Below, in pieces: positions 1 to 9,271 of a DNA stretch of 64,000 nt; positions within the stretch are counted from its first letter, which is position 1, and the number at the start of each line of letters is the position of its first letter. The translations under genes were made by a program, and so were the position numbers. Where the stretch lies: the NCBI RefSeq assembly GCF_947496775.1, contig NZ_CANMDU010000007.1, forward strand, positions 124,001 to 188,000, written 5' to 3'. This DNA comes from an uncultured Maribacter sp. GTDB lineage: Bacteria; Bacteroidota; Bacteroidia; Flavobacteriales; Flavobacteriaceae. The notes beneath the pieces are model-generated. The model saw only the letters and a program-made list of their open reading frames with translations, had not been told where the DNA came from and did no database searches.

Positions 1-897
1 CCAGCAATTGAAATGGCGCAAGACCCAAAAAGTGAGTCTTTCTTATTTATTGCAGATATGCATTCTCTTACCCAAATAAAAGACGGAGAAACTTTACGCA
101 ACAACACCTATGCAACTGCTGCGACGTGGCTTGCCTTTGGATTAGATGTTAATAAGACTGTATTTTATAGACAGAGTGATGTTCCACAAGTTACAGAACT
201 TACATGGTACTTAAATTGTTTCTTTCCATACCAAAGGCTAACTCTTGCGCATTCTTTTAAAGATAAAGCAGACCGTTTAGAAGATGTAAATGCAGGTTTG
301 TTTAGCTACCCAATGCTAATGGCCGCAGATATTCTTTTATACGATGCCGAAATAGTACCAGTTGGCAAGGACCAATTACAGCATTTAGAAATGACCCGAG
401 ACGTTGCTTCTCGTTTTCATGCGCAATTAGGAGAAACCTTTGTTTTACCAGACGCTAAAGTACAAGAAGAAACCATGTACATCCCTGGTACAGATGGAGC
501 CAAAATGAGTAAGAGCAAAGGGAATTTAATTAATCTATTCCAAACAGATAAGAAATTGCGTAAGCAAATTATGGGGATACAAACCGATAGTACTCCCATG
601 GAAGACCCTAAAGATCCAGAGACCGATAATGTGTTTGCTTTATATAAAATCTTGGCTAATGAAGAACAGATTGCTGAAATGCGTTCGAATTACTTAAATG
701 GAAATTACGGTTACGGCCATGCAAAACAAGCTTTATATGAAGTTATAGTAGATCAATTTGGGGAAGCTCGAGAAAAGTTTAACTACTATATGAATAATCT
801 AGAAGAGATTGATGCTGCTTTGGCTCTTGGAGCAGAAAAAGCCTCTAAAGTAGCTGATGATGTATTAGCAAGAGTAAGAACAAAACTCGGGTATTAA
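1..897 (+). CDS. trpS: Tryptophan--tRNA ligase, 5' end outside window
   Basis: Class I aminoacyl-tRNA synthetase that charges tRNA-Trp in the cytoplasm. The reading frame is open from base 1, so the ATG at 13 is internal; residues before it (PAIE) continue the family consensus. The HIGH motif and start codon are therefore upstream of the window. Visible here are the middle of the Rossmann catalytic domain (FIADMHSLT, then the MAADILLY and VGKDQLQHLE segments that are typical of TrpRS) and the KMSKS loop at 502-516 (GAKMSKSKGN). The C-terminal helical part is complete and ends at a TAA. It is convergent with the FKBP gene, with only 31 bases between them. Confidence 0.96.
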   Translation, partial: PAIEMAQDPKSESFLFIADMHSLTQIKDGETLRNNTYATAATWLAFGLDVNKTVFYRQSDVPQVTELTWYLNCFFPYQRLTLAHSFKDKADRLEDVNAGLFSYPMLMAADILLYDAEIVPVGKDQLQHLEMTRDVASRFHAQLGETFVLPDAKVQEETMYIPGTDGAKMSKSKGNLINLFQTDKKLRKQIMGIQTDSTPMEDPKDPETDNVFALYKILANEEQIAEMRSNYLNGNYGYGHAKQALYEVIVDQFGEAREKFNYYMNNLEEIDAALALGAEKASKVADDVLARVRTKLGY

Positions 898-928
898 GAA
901 ATTTTTTCTTACTCTTACATACATCTAT

Positions 929-1684
929 TTACTTTTCAATAGACAATAACTCTACATCAAAAATAAGAGCTGCGTATGGAGGTATAGACCCCCCAGCACC
1001 TCTTTGTCCGTATGCCAAATTCTGAGGAATATAAACTCTCCATTTAGAACCAACTGGCATTAATTGTAAAGCTTCTGTCCAACCAGATATAACCTGTGAT
1101 ACTGCAAAAATTATAGGTTCTCCTCTTTTTATAGAACTATCAAAAACCTTCCCATCAATTAATTTCCCTTCATAATGTACTTTTACTTTATCAGATGCTA
1201 TTGGTTTTTCCCCATTTCCAGCAGTTAAAACTTCATATTGCAAACCACTTTCTGTGGTTATAATTCCTGGTTTCTTACCATTCTCTGCTAAGAAAAGTTC
1301 CCCGGCCTCACTTAATTCTTTTGCTTTTTTCTCCTGAATTTCCTGAATGCTCTTTTGTACTTCTGCACGTGCTTCTTCTGAAGATATCTTTTCTTTTCCT
1401 TTAAAAGTATCTTCCAAAGCTATTGCAAATACATTATAAGCTAAGGAATCTACTCCTACCGTCTTTAAGTTAGATCCAATTTCTACTCCAAAAGCGTAAC
1501 TAAATTTATGAAGCGTATCTTCTAAATTTACTTCTCTAGATTTTTTAATCTGATTTAGTTGCACTTTCATTTCTGTAGCCTCGGCTTTTAGTTTAGCTAC
1601 CTCAGCTATTAGATCTTTCTTTTTTTGACCAAAACTAGCAACGCTCATAAATAGAACCATTGCCACCAATATTAAATTCTTCAT
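929..1684 (-). CDS. Exported FKBP-type peptidyl-prolyl cis-trans isomerase
   Basis: 251-residue proline isomerase that probably helps fold envelope proteins. Residues 1-19 form a signal peptide (MKNLILVAMVLFMSVASFG). A charged helix follows (about 20-50), then an FKBP N-terminal dimerisation domain (about 55-135), and a C-terminal FKBP catalytic domain (about 150-251) with the VHYEGKLIDGKVFDSS and GWTEALQLMPVGSKW segments and the final PPYAALIFDVELL strand. This is the FkpA/Mip layout. It stands alone between trpS and dprA. No lipobox cysteine is present, so a soluble periplasmic location is most likely. Confidence 0.93.
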   Translation of the reverse strand: MKNLILVAMVLFMSVASFGQKKKDLIAEVAKLKAEATEMKVQLNQIKKSREVNLEDTLHKFSYAFGVEIGSNLKTVGVDSLAYNVFAIALEDTFKGKEKISSEEARAEVQKSIQEIQEKKAKELSEAGELFLAENGKKPGIITTESGLQYEVLTAGNGEKPIASDKVKVHYEGKLIDGKVFDSSIKRGEPIIFAVSQVISGWTEALQLMPVGSKWRVYIPQNLAYGQRGAGGSIPPYAALIFDVELLSIEK

Positions 1685-1850
1685 TTTACTATATAATTTG
1701 GCACGAAAATAATCAAATTCTAAAATAGAAAGGCTTTGGACTTTATCTATTTAAAAAATGATGAAACAAACCGCTTAGTTTGTGGCCAACCTTATATTAT
1801 TAGGACAAAATTACTCGGGTAAGGATATCTTGTTTTCTTTATCCGATAAA

Positions 1851-1886
1851 GGCATTTTACTATTTACCCTTTCTCTTTAAAATGCC
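1851..1886. other. Inverted repeat between dprA and the FKBP gene
   Basis: GGCATTTTA at 1851-1859 is repeated perfectly as its complement at 1878-1886, with an 18-base loop. It lies 43 bases past the dprA stop on the minus strand, so it may act as a terminator or 3' stem for dprA. The T-run after it on that strand is poor, so this is only a weak call. The rest of the 1685-1928 gap shows nothing recognisable. Confidence 0.3.
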
Positions 1887-1928
1887 AAAAAACAAACCCG
1901 GCAGTCTGTTTTATAAATACCATTTCTC

Positions 1929-3032
1929 TTATAAAGCTTCAAAAATCTTACCGGGCAAAGGTCGTATTACACCTTTCATTTCCATATTTAAAAGGGTAGA
2001 AGAAATTTTATAAACTGGTAGTTTACATTCCAAAGCTATAACATCTAAAAGTTGCTTTCCTTCTTTTTGAAGATAGCTATAAATTATTTTCTCTTCTGTA
2101 TCTAGTTCTACAAAAAGTTGTTTTTGTATTGTTGGAGTTTTCTTCACCTCCATTTCCCAATCTAACATATAAACTAAGTCCGCCGCTGAAGTAAGCATAT
2201 GCGCTTTTTGCTGTTTTATAAGGTTATTGCAACCTAAACTATATTTGTCTTTTGCTCTGCCGGGCACCGCAAAAACATCGCGACTATAACTATTCGCAAT
2301 ATCCGCCGTTACCAAACTTCCTCCTTTTTCTGCTGACTCAATGACAACCGTAGCTTCTGCCATACCCGCAATTACTCTATTACGTTTTAAGAAATTCTCT
2401 CTTTCTGGATTACTAGTACTCCAAAACTCGGTAAAAAACCCGCCATTCTTTTCTACTTCTGAAACATATTTTGCGTGGGTTTTAGGGTATATTTGATTTA
2501 GCCCATGCGCCAAACAACCAATAGTTTGTAAGCCATGTTTTATAGCCGCTTTTTGAATACAAATATCTACTCCATAAGCAAAACCACTAACAATTACTGG
2601 ATTTAAAGGAGCTATACTCTCTATAAATTCTTCGCAAAAGGCGGTTCCGTAACTTGTTATCTTTCTTGTGCCAACTACACTAATTATTTTACGGTCTCCT
2701 AGGTCTATTTTTCCTTTTTTAAACAATAATATAGGACTATCAATACAGTGTTTTAGATATCTCGGATAATCCTCATTAGCGAAGTAACTATATTCCAGAT
2801 TATTACCTTGAATATAGGCAAATTCTGATTCTGCAGACTCCAAATGTTCTCCATCAAATAAACCTTTTAAAGTATGCATTCCTACACCATCGATTTTTAA
2901 AAGATTTTGCAATTTATCTTCAAAAATAGCAGAGGCACTACCACAATGTGTAATTAATTTTTTAGCCGTTACATCGCCAATATTAGGTACTCTCTGCAAT
3001 CGTAAAACTGCAATTAATTCAGTAGTAGTCAT
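1929..3032 (-). CDS. dprA: DNA-processing protein DprA
   Basis: 367-residue protein that binds incoming single-stranded DNA and loads RecA during natural transformation. The N-terminal 75 residues contain helix-hairpin-helix-like segments (LQRVPNIGDVTAKKLI, LLKIDGVGMHTL). The central Rossmann-like domain (about 100-290) shows the family signatures VVGTRKITSYG, IVSGFAYGVDICIQKAA, LAHGLNQIYPKTH and AEATVVIESAEKGGSL. A winged-helix (DprA_WH) domain occupies roughly 305-367. The length is normal for the family. The gene is monocistronic and divergent from the HU/SPOR gene, with 104 bases between the starts. Confidence 0.96.
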   Translation of the reverse strand: MTTTELIAVLRLQRVPNIGDVTAKKLITHCGSASAIFEDKLQNLLKIDGVGMHTLKGLFDGEHLESAESEFAYIQGNNLEYSYFANEDYPRYLKHCIDSPILLFKKGKIDLGDRKIISVVGTRKITSYGTAFCEEFIESIAPLNPVIVSGFAYGVDICIQKAAIKHGLQTIGCLAHGLNQIYPKTHAKYVSEVEKNGGFFTEFWSTSNPERENFLKRNRVIAGMAEATVVIESAEKGGSLVTADIANSYSRDVFAVPGRAKDKYSLGCNNLIKQQKAHMLTSAADLVYMLDWEMEVKKTPTIQKQLFVELDTEEKIIYSYLQKEGKQLLDVIALECKLPVYKISSTLLNMEMKGVIRPLPGKIFEAL

Positions 3033-3136
3033 TTATAAATTGTGCTTAGTTATTCACAAAATACTAAAAATATAATGTTAATAAAAAGTTATGCGAAGTG
3101 TTTCTTAGACCCCATTTTTTTTTCATATTTGTGTTG

Positions 3137-4123
3137 ATGGTATTAGAACACTATATAAGCGATTTACTATACAGATATAACTGTGTTGTTGTTCCTAATT
3201 TTGGAGCCTTCTTAACTAATAAGAGAGGAGCACAATTAGTAGGAGATACGAATACATTTCATGCTCCAACTAAAGAAGTTTCTTTTAATGCACAATTAAC
3301 AACCAATGATGGTTTATTGGTTTCTTATATTGCAGAAGTAGAAAAAACTACCTATGAAGATGTATTATCAAAGATGGATACATTAACGCAGGATTGGAAA
3401 TCTCAATTACAAAATGTTGGAAGAATTCATTTAGAAAAAATTGGTCTTTTAACATTAAGCTCGGAAGGTAAAGTTCTATTTCAACCGCAATCGCAAATAA
3501 ATTACCTTACCAGTTCTTTTGGTTTGTCTTCATTTTCCTCTTCTTCCATTACTCGTGAAGTTTTAAAAGAGGAAGTAGAAGAATTAGAAGAAAGAATACC
3601 TTTTATAATTACTCCTGAAAAAAGGGAAGAATCCTCTTTTAGACCTTATTTAAAATATGCTGCTATATTTTTACTAGCCCTTTCTACAGGACTAACGGCA
3701 TATAGAGGGTATAAACATTCTGTAACTACAGAGCAATTAGTACAACAAGATGCCCAAAACCAGGTTTCTAAACACATACAGGAAGCTACTTTTTTTGATA
3801 CTACTCCATTAGAGCTGCCTTCTATTACTTTAGATGCAACGACCACAACCATTAAGAATGCAATTAACGACAATGCTGGTGAAGATGCCTCTCAAACAGT
3901 ACATCATATTGTAGCGGGTGCATTTCGCTACAAAACCAATGCCAAAAAGAAGATAAGGCAACTAAAAAGACGTGGGTATAATGCGGCTTATTTTGGAACA
4001 AATGCGCATGGTTTACACATGGTAACTTATGAACGTTTTACAGATGTAGATACTGCCTTAGAAACATTACGCTCTATAAAAAACTCGCACTCCAAGGACG
4101 CATGGCTACTTTCTGCTAAATAG
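3137..4123 (+). CDS. HU/CCDC81-like domain and SPOR domain membrane protein
   Basis: 328 residues when started at the ATG at 3137, which directly precedes the conserved block LEHYISDLLYRYNCVVVPNF; an upstream in-frame ATG at 3098 would add 13 residues that do not look conserved. Residues 1-110 match the bacterial HU-CCDC81 pair of domains (VVVPNFGAFLT, GLLVSYIAEVEK, GRIHLEKIGLLTL). A single membrane segment lies near 185-203 (YAAIFLLALSTGLTAY). The last 75 residues are a SPOR domain (HHIVAGAFRYKTNAKKKIRQL), which binds denuded peptidoglycan. The layout suggests a septal protein linking a cytoplasmic HU-like module to murein. That role is inferred. Confidence 0.88.
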   Translation: MVLEHYISDLLYRYNCVVVPNFGAFLTNKRGAQLVGDTNTFHAPTKEVSFNAQLTTNDGLLVSYIAEVEKTTYEDVLSKMDTLTQDWKSQLQNVGRIHLEKIGLLTLSSEGKVLFQPQSQINYLTSSFGLSSFSSSSITREVLKEEVEELEERIPFIITPEKREESSFRPYLKYAAIFLLALSTGLTAYRGYKHSVTTEQLVQQDAQNQVSKHIQEATFFDTTPLELPSITLDATTTTIKNAINDNAGEDASQTVHHIVAGAFRYKTNAKKKIRQLKRRGYNAAYFGTNAHGLHMVTYERFTDVDTALETLRSIKNSHSKDAWLLSAK

Positions 4124-4212
4124 CAACTATTTACTCTATTTTTCTAAACAAATACTATAACTAATAATTGTATTGGTTATAATTAATTACAGCTATGCTC
4201 ATTTTAAGGGCG

Positions 4213-4220
4213 TATCTTTG
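4213..4220 (+). promoter_or_regulatory. Flavobacterial -7 box (TATCTTTG) for the thioesterase gene
   Basis: TATCTTTG matches the Bacteroidota sigma-A -7 consensus TAnnTTTG and lies 16 bases before the thioesterase ATG. No TTG occurs at the ideal -33 distance, so only the downstream element is well matched. Confidence 0.5.
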
Positions 4221-4236
4221 TTAAAAATTATATGGT

Positions 4237-4752
4237 ATGGAATTTAAAACACCCAATAATTCTAGGACATTAATGACGGATATGGTTTTACCTAGCGAAA
4301 CCAACCCGTTAAACAACTTATTTGGCGGCGAACTTTTAGCGCGAATGGATAGAGCTGCAAGTATTGCCGCCAGAAGACATAGTAGAAGAATTACAGTAAC
4401 TGCTTCTGTAAATCATGTTGCATTTAACCAAGCTGTACCTGTTGGTAGTGTAGTAACTGTAGAAGCTGCTGTTTCTAGAGCTTTCAATAGCTCCATGGAG
4501 GTGTACTTAGATGTTTGGATGGAAGATAGATTTAGTGGAGAACGCACCAAAGCAAATGAAGCTATATATACTTTTGTAGCTGTGGATGAAAATGGAAAAC
4601 CAACGAAAGTACCACAATTAAAACCGGAAACAGAGTTAGAAAAGGAACGTTTTAACGGTGCTTTGCGAAGAAAACAGTTAAGTCTTGTGCTAGCCGGAAA
4701 AATGAAGCCTAATGAAGCTACAGAGCTTCGTGCGTTGTTCATGGGAGAGTAG
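4237..4752 (+). CDS. Acyl-CoA thioesterase, hotdog fold
   Basis: 171-residue cytoplasmic thioesterase of the BACH/YciA group, expected to hydrolyse acyl-CoA to free acid and CoA. The single hotdog domain shows the characteristic start (PSETNPLNNLFGGELLARMD), with the N and D positions of the active site, followed by HVAFNQAVPVGSVVTVEA and the C-terminal helix. Family members act as trimers of dimers. The gene is monocistronic with its own -7 box, and is convergent with the hydrolase-OsmC gene. Acyl chain preference cannot be read from the sequence. Confidence 0.92.
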   Translation: MEFKTPNNSRTLMTDMVLPSETNPLNNLFGGELLARMDRAASIAARRHSRRITVTASVNHVAFNQAVPVGSVVTVEAAVSRAFNSSMEVYLDVWMEDRFSGERTKANEAIYTFVAVDENGKPTKVPQLKPETELEKERFNGALRRKQLSLVLAGKMKPNEATELRALFMGE

Positions 4753-4815
4753 GCCTCCAAATAGAAAGTCTACTTGGCATTTAAATCTCAATTACCGAGT
4801 ATATCTTTCTGTAGT

Positions 4816-6033
4816 TTAAACCATACTGGTATCTATTATAACCTCACTTTGGAGTGTTTTATGAACGGGACATTTGCTAGCAATCTCTTTTAATCTCTGC
4901 ACTTGGGATTCATCTAGATTCCCTACAAATTTTAGTTTCTTTTCTAAATAATCAAAACGGGTGGGTTTATCTACTGATAAACCTAAATCATCGCTATGCT
5001 TTTTAGAATAGGTAATATATACAAACACTTCTTGCAAATCCCATTTTTTACGCTCGGCATACATTTTTAGAGTCATTACTGTACAAGCAGCCAAACCGGC
5101 GCTTAGAAAATCATACGGAGATGGCCCAAAATCGTCCCCACCAATACTCTCAGGTTCATCAGCTATAAAAGAATGCTTTTTGGTCTGAATAGAGGTTGTG
5201 AAATTATCTTCTAGCAAATTTAAATGCCCCACCAATTGCTCCCCTTCTGTAGAAATCATACTATTTTCTTCTTGGGGAAAATAACGTTGCGCCCAAGAGC
5301 CAATTATACTACCGACATACATACTATCTACTGTATTTGTAAGTAAATGATCTGCACTATCTAAACTAATAAAACTTTTAGGGTGATGCGCATTATGATA
5401 TATTTGTTGCGCATTTTCTACACCAACAATAGTATCTGTAGGCGAATGCATAACTAAAATTGGTTTTCTTAATTTTTTAGTTATTTCTGGTAAGTTGGTC
5501 TTTTTAAAATCGCGAACAAAATCCTGATTAATTTTAAAAGGCCTACCTCCAATATGTACCTCAACTTCTCCCTTCTCCGCAATTTCTGCGGCATCATGTG
5601 AAAACAAATGGGTAACATGATCTACAGTTGCCGGCGCTCCAATAGTAGCAACAGCTTTAATATTATCTAACTTATATGCGGCTACAATAGCTGCAGCTCC
5701 TCCCAAAGAATGCCCAACCAACAAGCTCGGAGCTTTATATTCTTTGGTAATAAATGCATTAACAGCAAGCAAGTCATCTACATTCCCTGAAAAATGGCTA
5801 TCTGCAAATTCCCCTTCACTCCTACCTAAACCCGTAAAATCAAAACGCACTACTCCAAACCCATGATTAGTTAAAGACCTGCTTATATTTTTAACAGCAC
5901 TTAAAGTACTATTGCAAGAAAAGCAGTGCGCAAATATTGCATAGTTATTGGGTTTTTGATTTGCAGGTAATTCTAGATATGCCTGTAATTTAAAACCTTT
6001 ATTATTTACTATATGCAGTTTAATGTTTTTCAT
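4816..6033 (-). CDS. Fused alpha/beta hydrolase and OsmC-family protein
   Basis: 405 residues made of two enzymes. Residues 1-255 are an alpha/beta hydrolase: oxyanion region around FAHCFSCNS, nucleophile elbow [10 protein letters not shown], acid residue in HSPTDTIVG and histidine in SADHLL. Residues about 265-405 are an OsmC-like peroxiredoxin with the family signature [16 protein letters not shown] and a second cysteine in CPVHKTL; these two cysteines are the redox pair used by OsmC/Ohr to reduce organic hydroperoxides. The fusion is known in many Gram-negative genomes, and the join here has no frameshift. It may release and detoxify a peroxidised ester, but the substrate is unknown. Confidence 0.92.
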   Translation of the reverse strand: MKNIKLHIVNNKGFKLQAYLELPANQKPNNYAIFAHCFSCNSTLSAVKNISRSLTNHGFGVVRFDFTGLGRSEGEFADSHFSGNVDDLLAVNAFITKEYKAPSLLVGHSLGGAAAIVAAYKLDNIKAVATIGAPATVDHVTHLFSHDAAEIAEKGEVEVHIGGRPFKINQDFVRDFKKTNLPEITKKLRKPILVMHSPTDTIVGVENAQQIYHNAHHPKSFISLDSADHLLTNTVDSMYVGSIIGSWAQRYFPQEENSMISTEGEQLVGHLNLLEDNFTTSIQTKKHSFIADEPESIGGDDFGPSPYDFLSAGLAACTVMTLKMYAERKKWDLQEVFVYITYSKKHSDDLGLSVDKPTRFDYLEKKLKFVGNLDESQVQRLKEIASKCPVHKTLQSEVIIDTSMV

Positions 6034-6102
6034 GATTCTTTATACTTTACTTAGGAAGTAGGTAGTCGTAAAAAGAAAATAAAAATTACCAAATAAAGAG
6101 AC

Positions 6103-7338
6103 TTATAATTGATACACCCAATCCTCAGGGTTAAGCCTAACCGTATCTTGGTACAAGTAGAATTTTAAGCGGGTTTGCCCGTTAGACCGATTGGTATAAA
6201 TGGTGCCTAATTCTGTTTTCACAGATACTTTATCTCCTTTTTTAACATATAAATCAGACAAATTATAATAGGTGCTTATAAAATTTCCATGTTTTATTTG
6301 CACTCCTTTATTACCTCCAGGAACGGCAAGTATGGCAATTACCTCCCCTTCGAATATTGCTCTCGCTTTAGCACCTTCATCGGTTGCTATGATAACACCA
6401 TTACTCTGGTGTTTTATACCTGGGTATACCGCATCTTTGTAAATTCCGAATCCTTGACTTTTAATTCCCTTTTCTACGGGCCATATTAGCTTTCCTTTAT
6501 TAGAAGAAAAACTATTGGCAACCGCACTAGCTTCTGGTGTTAAAAGAAATTTCGCAGAATTACTTTTAGTTTTCTTTCCTATCTTTTTATTGGATGCTAC
6601 AATGGCCTTTCTAATTAAAGTTTCTATTTGCTTATCTATTTTACGGGCTTCCTTTTTCTTCTTGTTTATTACACTTGTATATTTACTCTCGTTTTTACGA
6701 ATACTATTCAATAATTCTTTCTGTGTTTTTATTTCTCCAAAAAGTTTATTTTTTGCCTTTCTATTTTGCGCTAGAAGAACTTCTTTTACTTTACGCTCGG
6801 CATTTAAATCTTTATTAAGTCGGTCTAGTTCTTCTGCTTTTATGGCAATTTCTTCTCCTTGTTCTTTACGGTATTCTGTATACTGCTGTATATATTGCAG
6901 TCTTTTAAAGGCTTGGTAAAAATTATCGGAAGATAACAGAAACATAAGTCTACTTTGCTGAGACTTATTTTGATACGATTTCCGAATCATCGTTGCATAC
7001 TCATCTTTTACTGTCTTTAACTCTTTATTTAGTTTAGAAATACTACGAATATTTGCATTTATCTGACGGTTTAATAAATTGGATTGTTGGTTGGTAACCC
7101 TAATAAGTTGTTGGCGTACGTTTATCTTCTTATCCAGGGCTTCCATTTGATCTAGAACATCACCTTTTTCCTTTTTTTCAGCAAAAAGCAATCTATTTAT
7201 TTCGCGAATCTCTTTTTGCAGTTTCTCTCTTTTTGCTTCTAATGATTTTTGCTCTTTGGTTTGCGCATGTGTATTGGTAACCGAAACAACGGTTATAAGC
7301 ACAACTAGAATAAAATTTAAAAACGATTTACTTCCCAT
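6103..7338 (-). CDS. EnvC-like murein hydrolase activator with degenerate LytM domain
   Basis: 411-residue periplasmic protein. A signal peptide covers about residues 1-25. Long coiled coils fill about 26-245, as in EnvC. The C-terminal 120 residues form a LytM/M23 domain whose zinc ligands are missing: the HxxxD motif reads HQSNG and the HxH motif is replaced by RLKFYLY. EnvC proteins use such dead LytM domains to activate N-acetylmuramyl amidases during cell separation, so an activator role is likely. The start overlaps the end of the DUF4292 gene by 11 bases, placing it last in the envelope operon that runs down from the flippase gene. Confidence 0.9.
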   Translation of the reverse strand: MGSKSFLNFILVVLITVVSVTNTHAQTKEQKSLEAKREKLQKEIREINRLLFAEKKEKGDVLDQMEALDKKINVRQQLIRVTNQQSNLLNRQINANIRSISKLNKELKTVKDEYATMIRKSYQNKSQQSRLMFLLSSDNFYQAFKRLQYIQQYTEYRKEQGEEIAIKAEELDRLNKDLNAERKVKEVLLAQNRKAKNKLFGEIKTQKELLNSIRKNESKYTSVINKKKKEARKIDKQIETLIRKAIVASNKKIGKKTKSNSAKFLLTPEASAVANSFSSNKGKLIWPVEKGIKSQGFGIYKDAVYPGIKHQSNGVIIATDEGAKARAIFEGEVIAILAVPGGNKGVQIKHGNFISTYYNLSDLYVKKGDKVSVKTELGTIYTNRSNGQTRLKFYLYQDTVRLNPEDWVYQL

Positions 7339-8113
7339 TACCTTTTAATACAATCTCATCAAAACCTTTCGGAATTTTATATGGAAAATTCAATGCCCTA
7401 TTAAACTCTATATTCCTATATTCCAAATCTATAGTATTGGTAACCTTTTTATCTATAGCTGTAATAACGATAGTATTAGGCAACACTTTGTTTTCTATTT
7501 TCTGATAGTTTTTATAATCAATCTCCAAAACTCTTTTCTTTAAAGGCTGCGAGAGTTGCTGTGATGCCATTTTAAAATTAGTAGGTTCTATCTGAAAAAA
7601 TGTTTTAAATAAATCTCCTGCTTTTTTAGGTTTTAATTGATACTTTTTATCCGTAACGGTTGCGTTATACTTTTCTTTTCGTAAATCGAAAATTGCTTGC
7701 CCTAGCAATAAATCTTGTACTTTATCAAAGTCTAAATCGGTTCCTAATAAGTTACTCAGATAAGAGAAATTACCATCAAAATACTCGTTTTGGAGTTTAT
7801 TATAGAAAGAAACTCTTTTTGGGGTTATAAGTACTTTAACCATCCCAAGTGGAGCGCTCATCCATATTGCATTGTCTTTCTCCATTCGTAAACTAACCGA
7901 TACACCTTGAGAAGATTCTCCGTCGGAATAATTAATCTTTACTTTACCACTTAACGTTTTAAAATCGAGTTGATTTTGATAGTGCGATTTAATAATAGCC
8001 TTTGCAGATAAATTTTCGTTTACACTACCGTCGGAAACCACTTTGGTGGTTTTACAGGAAAAAACAGATAGAATAATTATAGGAAGTACTAAATATAGTA
8101 AGGCTTGCTTCAT
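7328..8113 (-). CDS. DUF4292 lipoprotein
   Basis: 261 residues from the ATG ending at 8113 (a second ATG three codons upstream, ending at 8122, is possible). A lipoprotein signal peptide ends in LSVFSC, giving an acylated cysteine at about residue 20. The remainder is beta-rich and matches the DUF4292 family of Bacteroidota (LSGKVKINYSDGESSQGVSV, then MSAPLGMVKVLITPKRV), which resembles the LolA/LolB-type lipid-binding fold; that resemblance is from memory of the family, not shown here. It lies between a TPR protein and the EnvC-like gene, so an outer-membrane assembly or murein role is plausible. Function unknown. Confidence 0.85.
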   Translation of the reverse strand: MKQALLYLVLPIIILSVFSCKTTKVVSDGSVNENLSAKAIIKSHYQNQLDFKTLSGKVKINYSDGESSQGVSVSLRMEKDNAIWMSAPLGMVKVLITPKRVSFYNKLQNEYFDGNFSYLSNLLGTDLDFDKVQDLLLGQAIFDLRKEKYNATVTDKKYQLKPKKAGDLFKTFFQIEPTNFKMASQQLSQPLKKRVLEIDYKNYQKIENKVLPNTIVITAIDKKVTNTIDLEYRNIEFNRALNFPYKIPKGFDEIVLKGNGK

Positions 8114-8128
8114 GGTATGCATAATACT

Positions 8129-9082
8129 TTAAAATCCGGGTTTTATCTTACGAAGATACATATTTGCTCTAGAAGTCTGATTTAATCCGGTATAGCCATT
8201 GGCTAATTCTTTATATATTTTATTAGCCAAACTTATATCATCCACCAAATAATCCAAAGAGACCTCCAATATGGCAATGGCCTCTCTATACCTCTTTGTT
8301 TGGTTTAAGGCATATGCTTGGGTATAGTAAAAATATGGCTGTAATGGGTATTGTTCTACGGCTTCTGTTGCTACTTGCTTAATTATACTATAAGCTTTAA
8401 TAGAAATTAATCCTTTTAACCTTGCCTTATAGGCCTGCACGCCATTATCTGTTTTTGTTCGCGTAGTAGATACAGTGTTAGTCACTGTATAAGAAACAGA
8501 TGTTTTTTCTTCTTCTTGCTTTTTTACAGCTTCTTCTATTTTGGTATATAAATCTTGTTGTTTTTTAGATTTTTTTATTCCTTCTAAAGCTGCTAAAGCT
8601 CCTTTATAATTTTTTTGTGAATAGTATATTTTACCAAGGTTCTCTCTTAATATAATATTCTCATAGGGCATACTTTGCGTTAAGCTACCAACAGTACCAC
8701 CTTGAGACTGCATTGCAGTAACCAAAGTATACAAGTACCATAAATTTTCTGGTTCTTTATTTAAAGCTTCTAGAGCGTAGTTTTGCGCATTTATATACTC
8801 TTTATTCAAGAGATATACTTTTGCCAATTCATGGCTTACTACAGTACTCTCAGCGTCTATTTCTTTACATTTTAGAAAGTACTTTATCGCTTTATCATAA
8901 TTTTCAATACCCTTTTGCTTTAAACCTTCGAAAAATTGTTCTTGAAAATTATCGGAATACTCTTCTAAAAATACAGCGGCGCTTTCTTCAACATTTATTT
9001 TATCTTCTTGTGCTAACACAGAAAAAAGCACTAAGAAACATCCTAAATGCAATACAATTTTTAAACGATTTATAATTTTCAT
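8129..9082 (-). CDS. Exported tetratricopeptide repeat protein
   Basis: 317 residues with a signal peptide (about 1-24, ending LVLFSVLAQ). TPR-like helical hairpins are seen at about 50-125 (YDKAIKYFLKCKEIDAES, EYINAQNYALEALNKEPENL) and again at 245-315 (YREAIAILEVSLDYL), separated by a lysine/glutamate-rich stretch and a Ser/Thr linker (SVSYTVTNTVSTTRT). It probably scaffolds other envelope proteins. It is 15 bases upstream of the DUF4292 gene in the same minus-strand run. No enzymatic motif is present. Confidence 0.82.
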   Translation of the reverse strand: MKIINRLKIVLHLGCFLVLFSVLAQEDKINVEESAAVFLEEYSDNFQEQFFEGLKQKGIENYDKAIKYFLKCKEIDAESTVVSHELAKVYLLNKEYINAQNYALEALNKEPENLWYLYTLVTAMQSQGGTVGSLTQSMPYENIILRENLGKIYYSQKNYKGALAALEGIKKSKKQQDLYTKIEEAVKKQEEEKTSVSYTVTNTVSTTRTKTDNGVQAYKARLKGLISIKAYSIIKQVATEAVEQYPLQPYFYYTQAYALNQTKRYREAIAILEVSLDYLVDDISLANKIYKELANGYTGLNQTSRANMYLRKIKPGF

Positions 9083-9218
9083 TGGAATGTTCGTTAGCCA
9101 AGAGAAGTTTTATAATCCTTGCGAACTACTAAATTAGTATAAAACTTGAATATTTCTAAAAACAAGTCTTTTCTATAACAAGGAATTAACAGCCGTTAAA
9201 AAAATTCCCTGAAATAGT

Positions 9219-9250
9219 AAATGCCTCGCAAGTTAATTCACGAGGCATTT
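9219..9250 (-). terminator. Hairpin terminator after the nucleotidyltransferase gene
   Basis: AAATGCCTCG at 9219-9228 is perfectly complementary to CGAGGCATTT at 9241-9250, with a 12-base loop. It lies 21 bases past the nucleotidyltransferase stop on the minus strand. It divides the flippase-dut-nucleotidyltransferase unit from the TPR-DUF4292-EnvC unit. Confidence 0.75.
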
Positions 9251-9271
9251 AATTCTAGTTTAAAGAGAAAA

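Noticed and set aside
895-911. Short palindrome TAAGAAA...TTTCTTA at the trpS stop
   Set aside because: A/T-only stem, too weak to call a terminator.
6515-6919. 134-codon plus-strand frame over the EnvC-like coiled coil
   Set aside because: Antisense of a lysine-rich coiled coil; the apparent membrane helices are an artefact.
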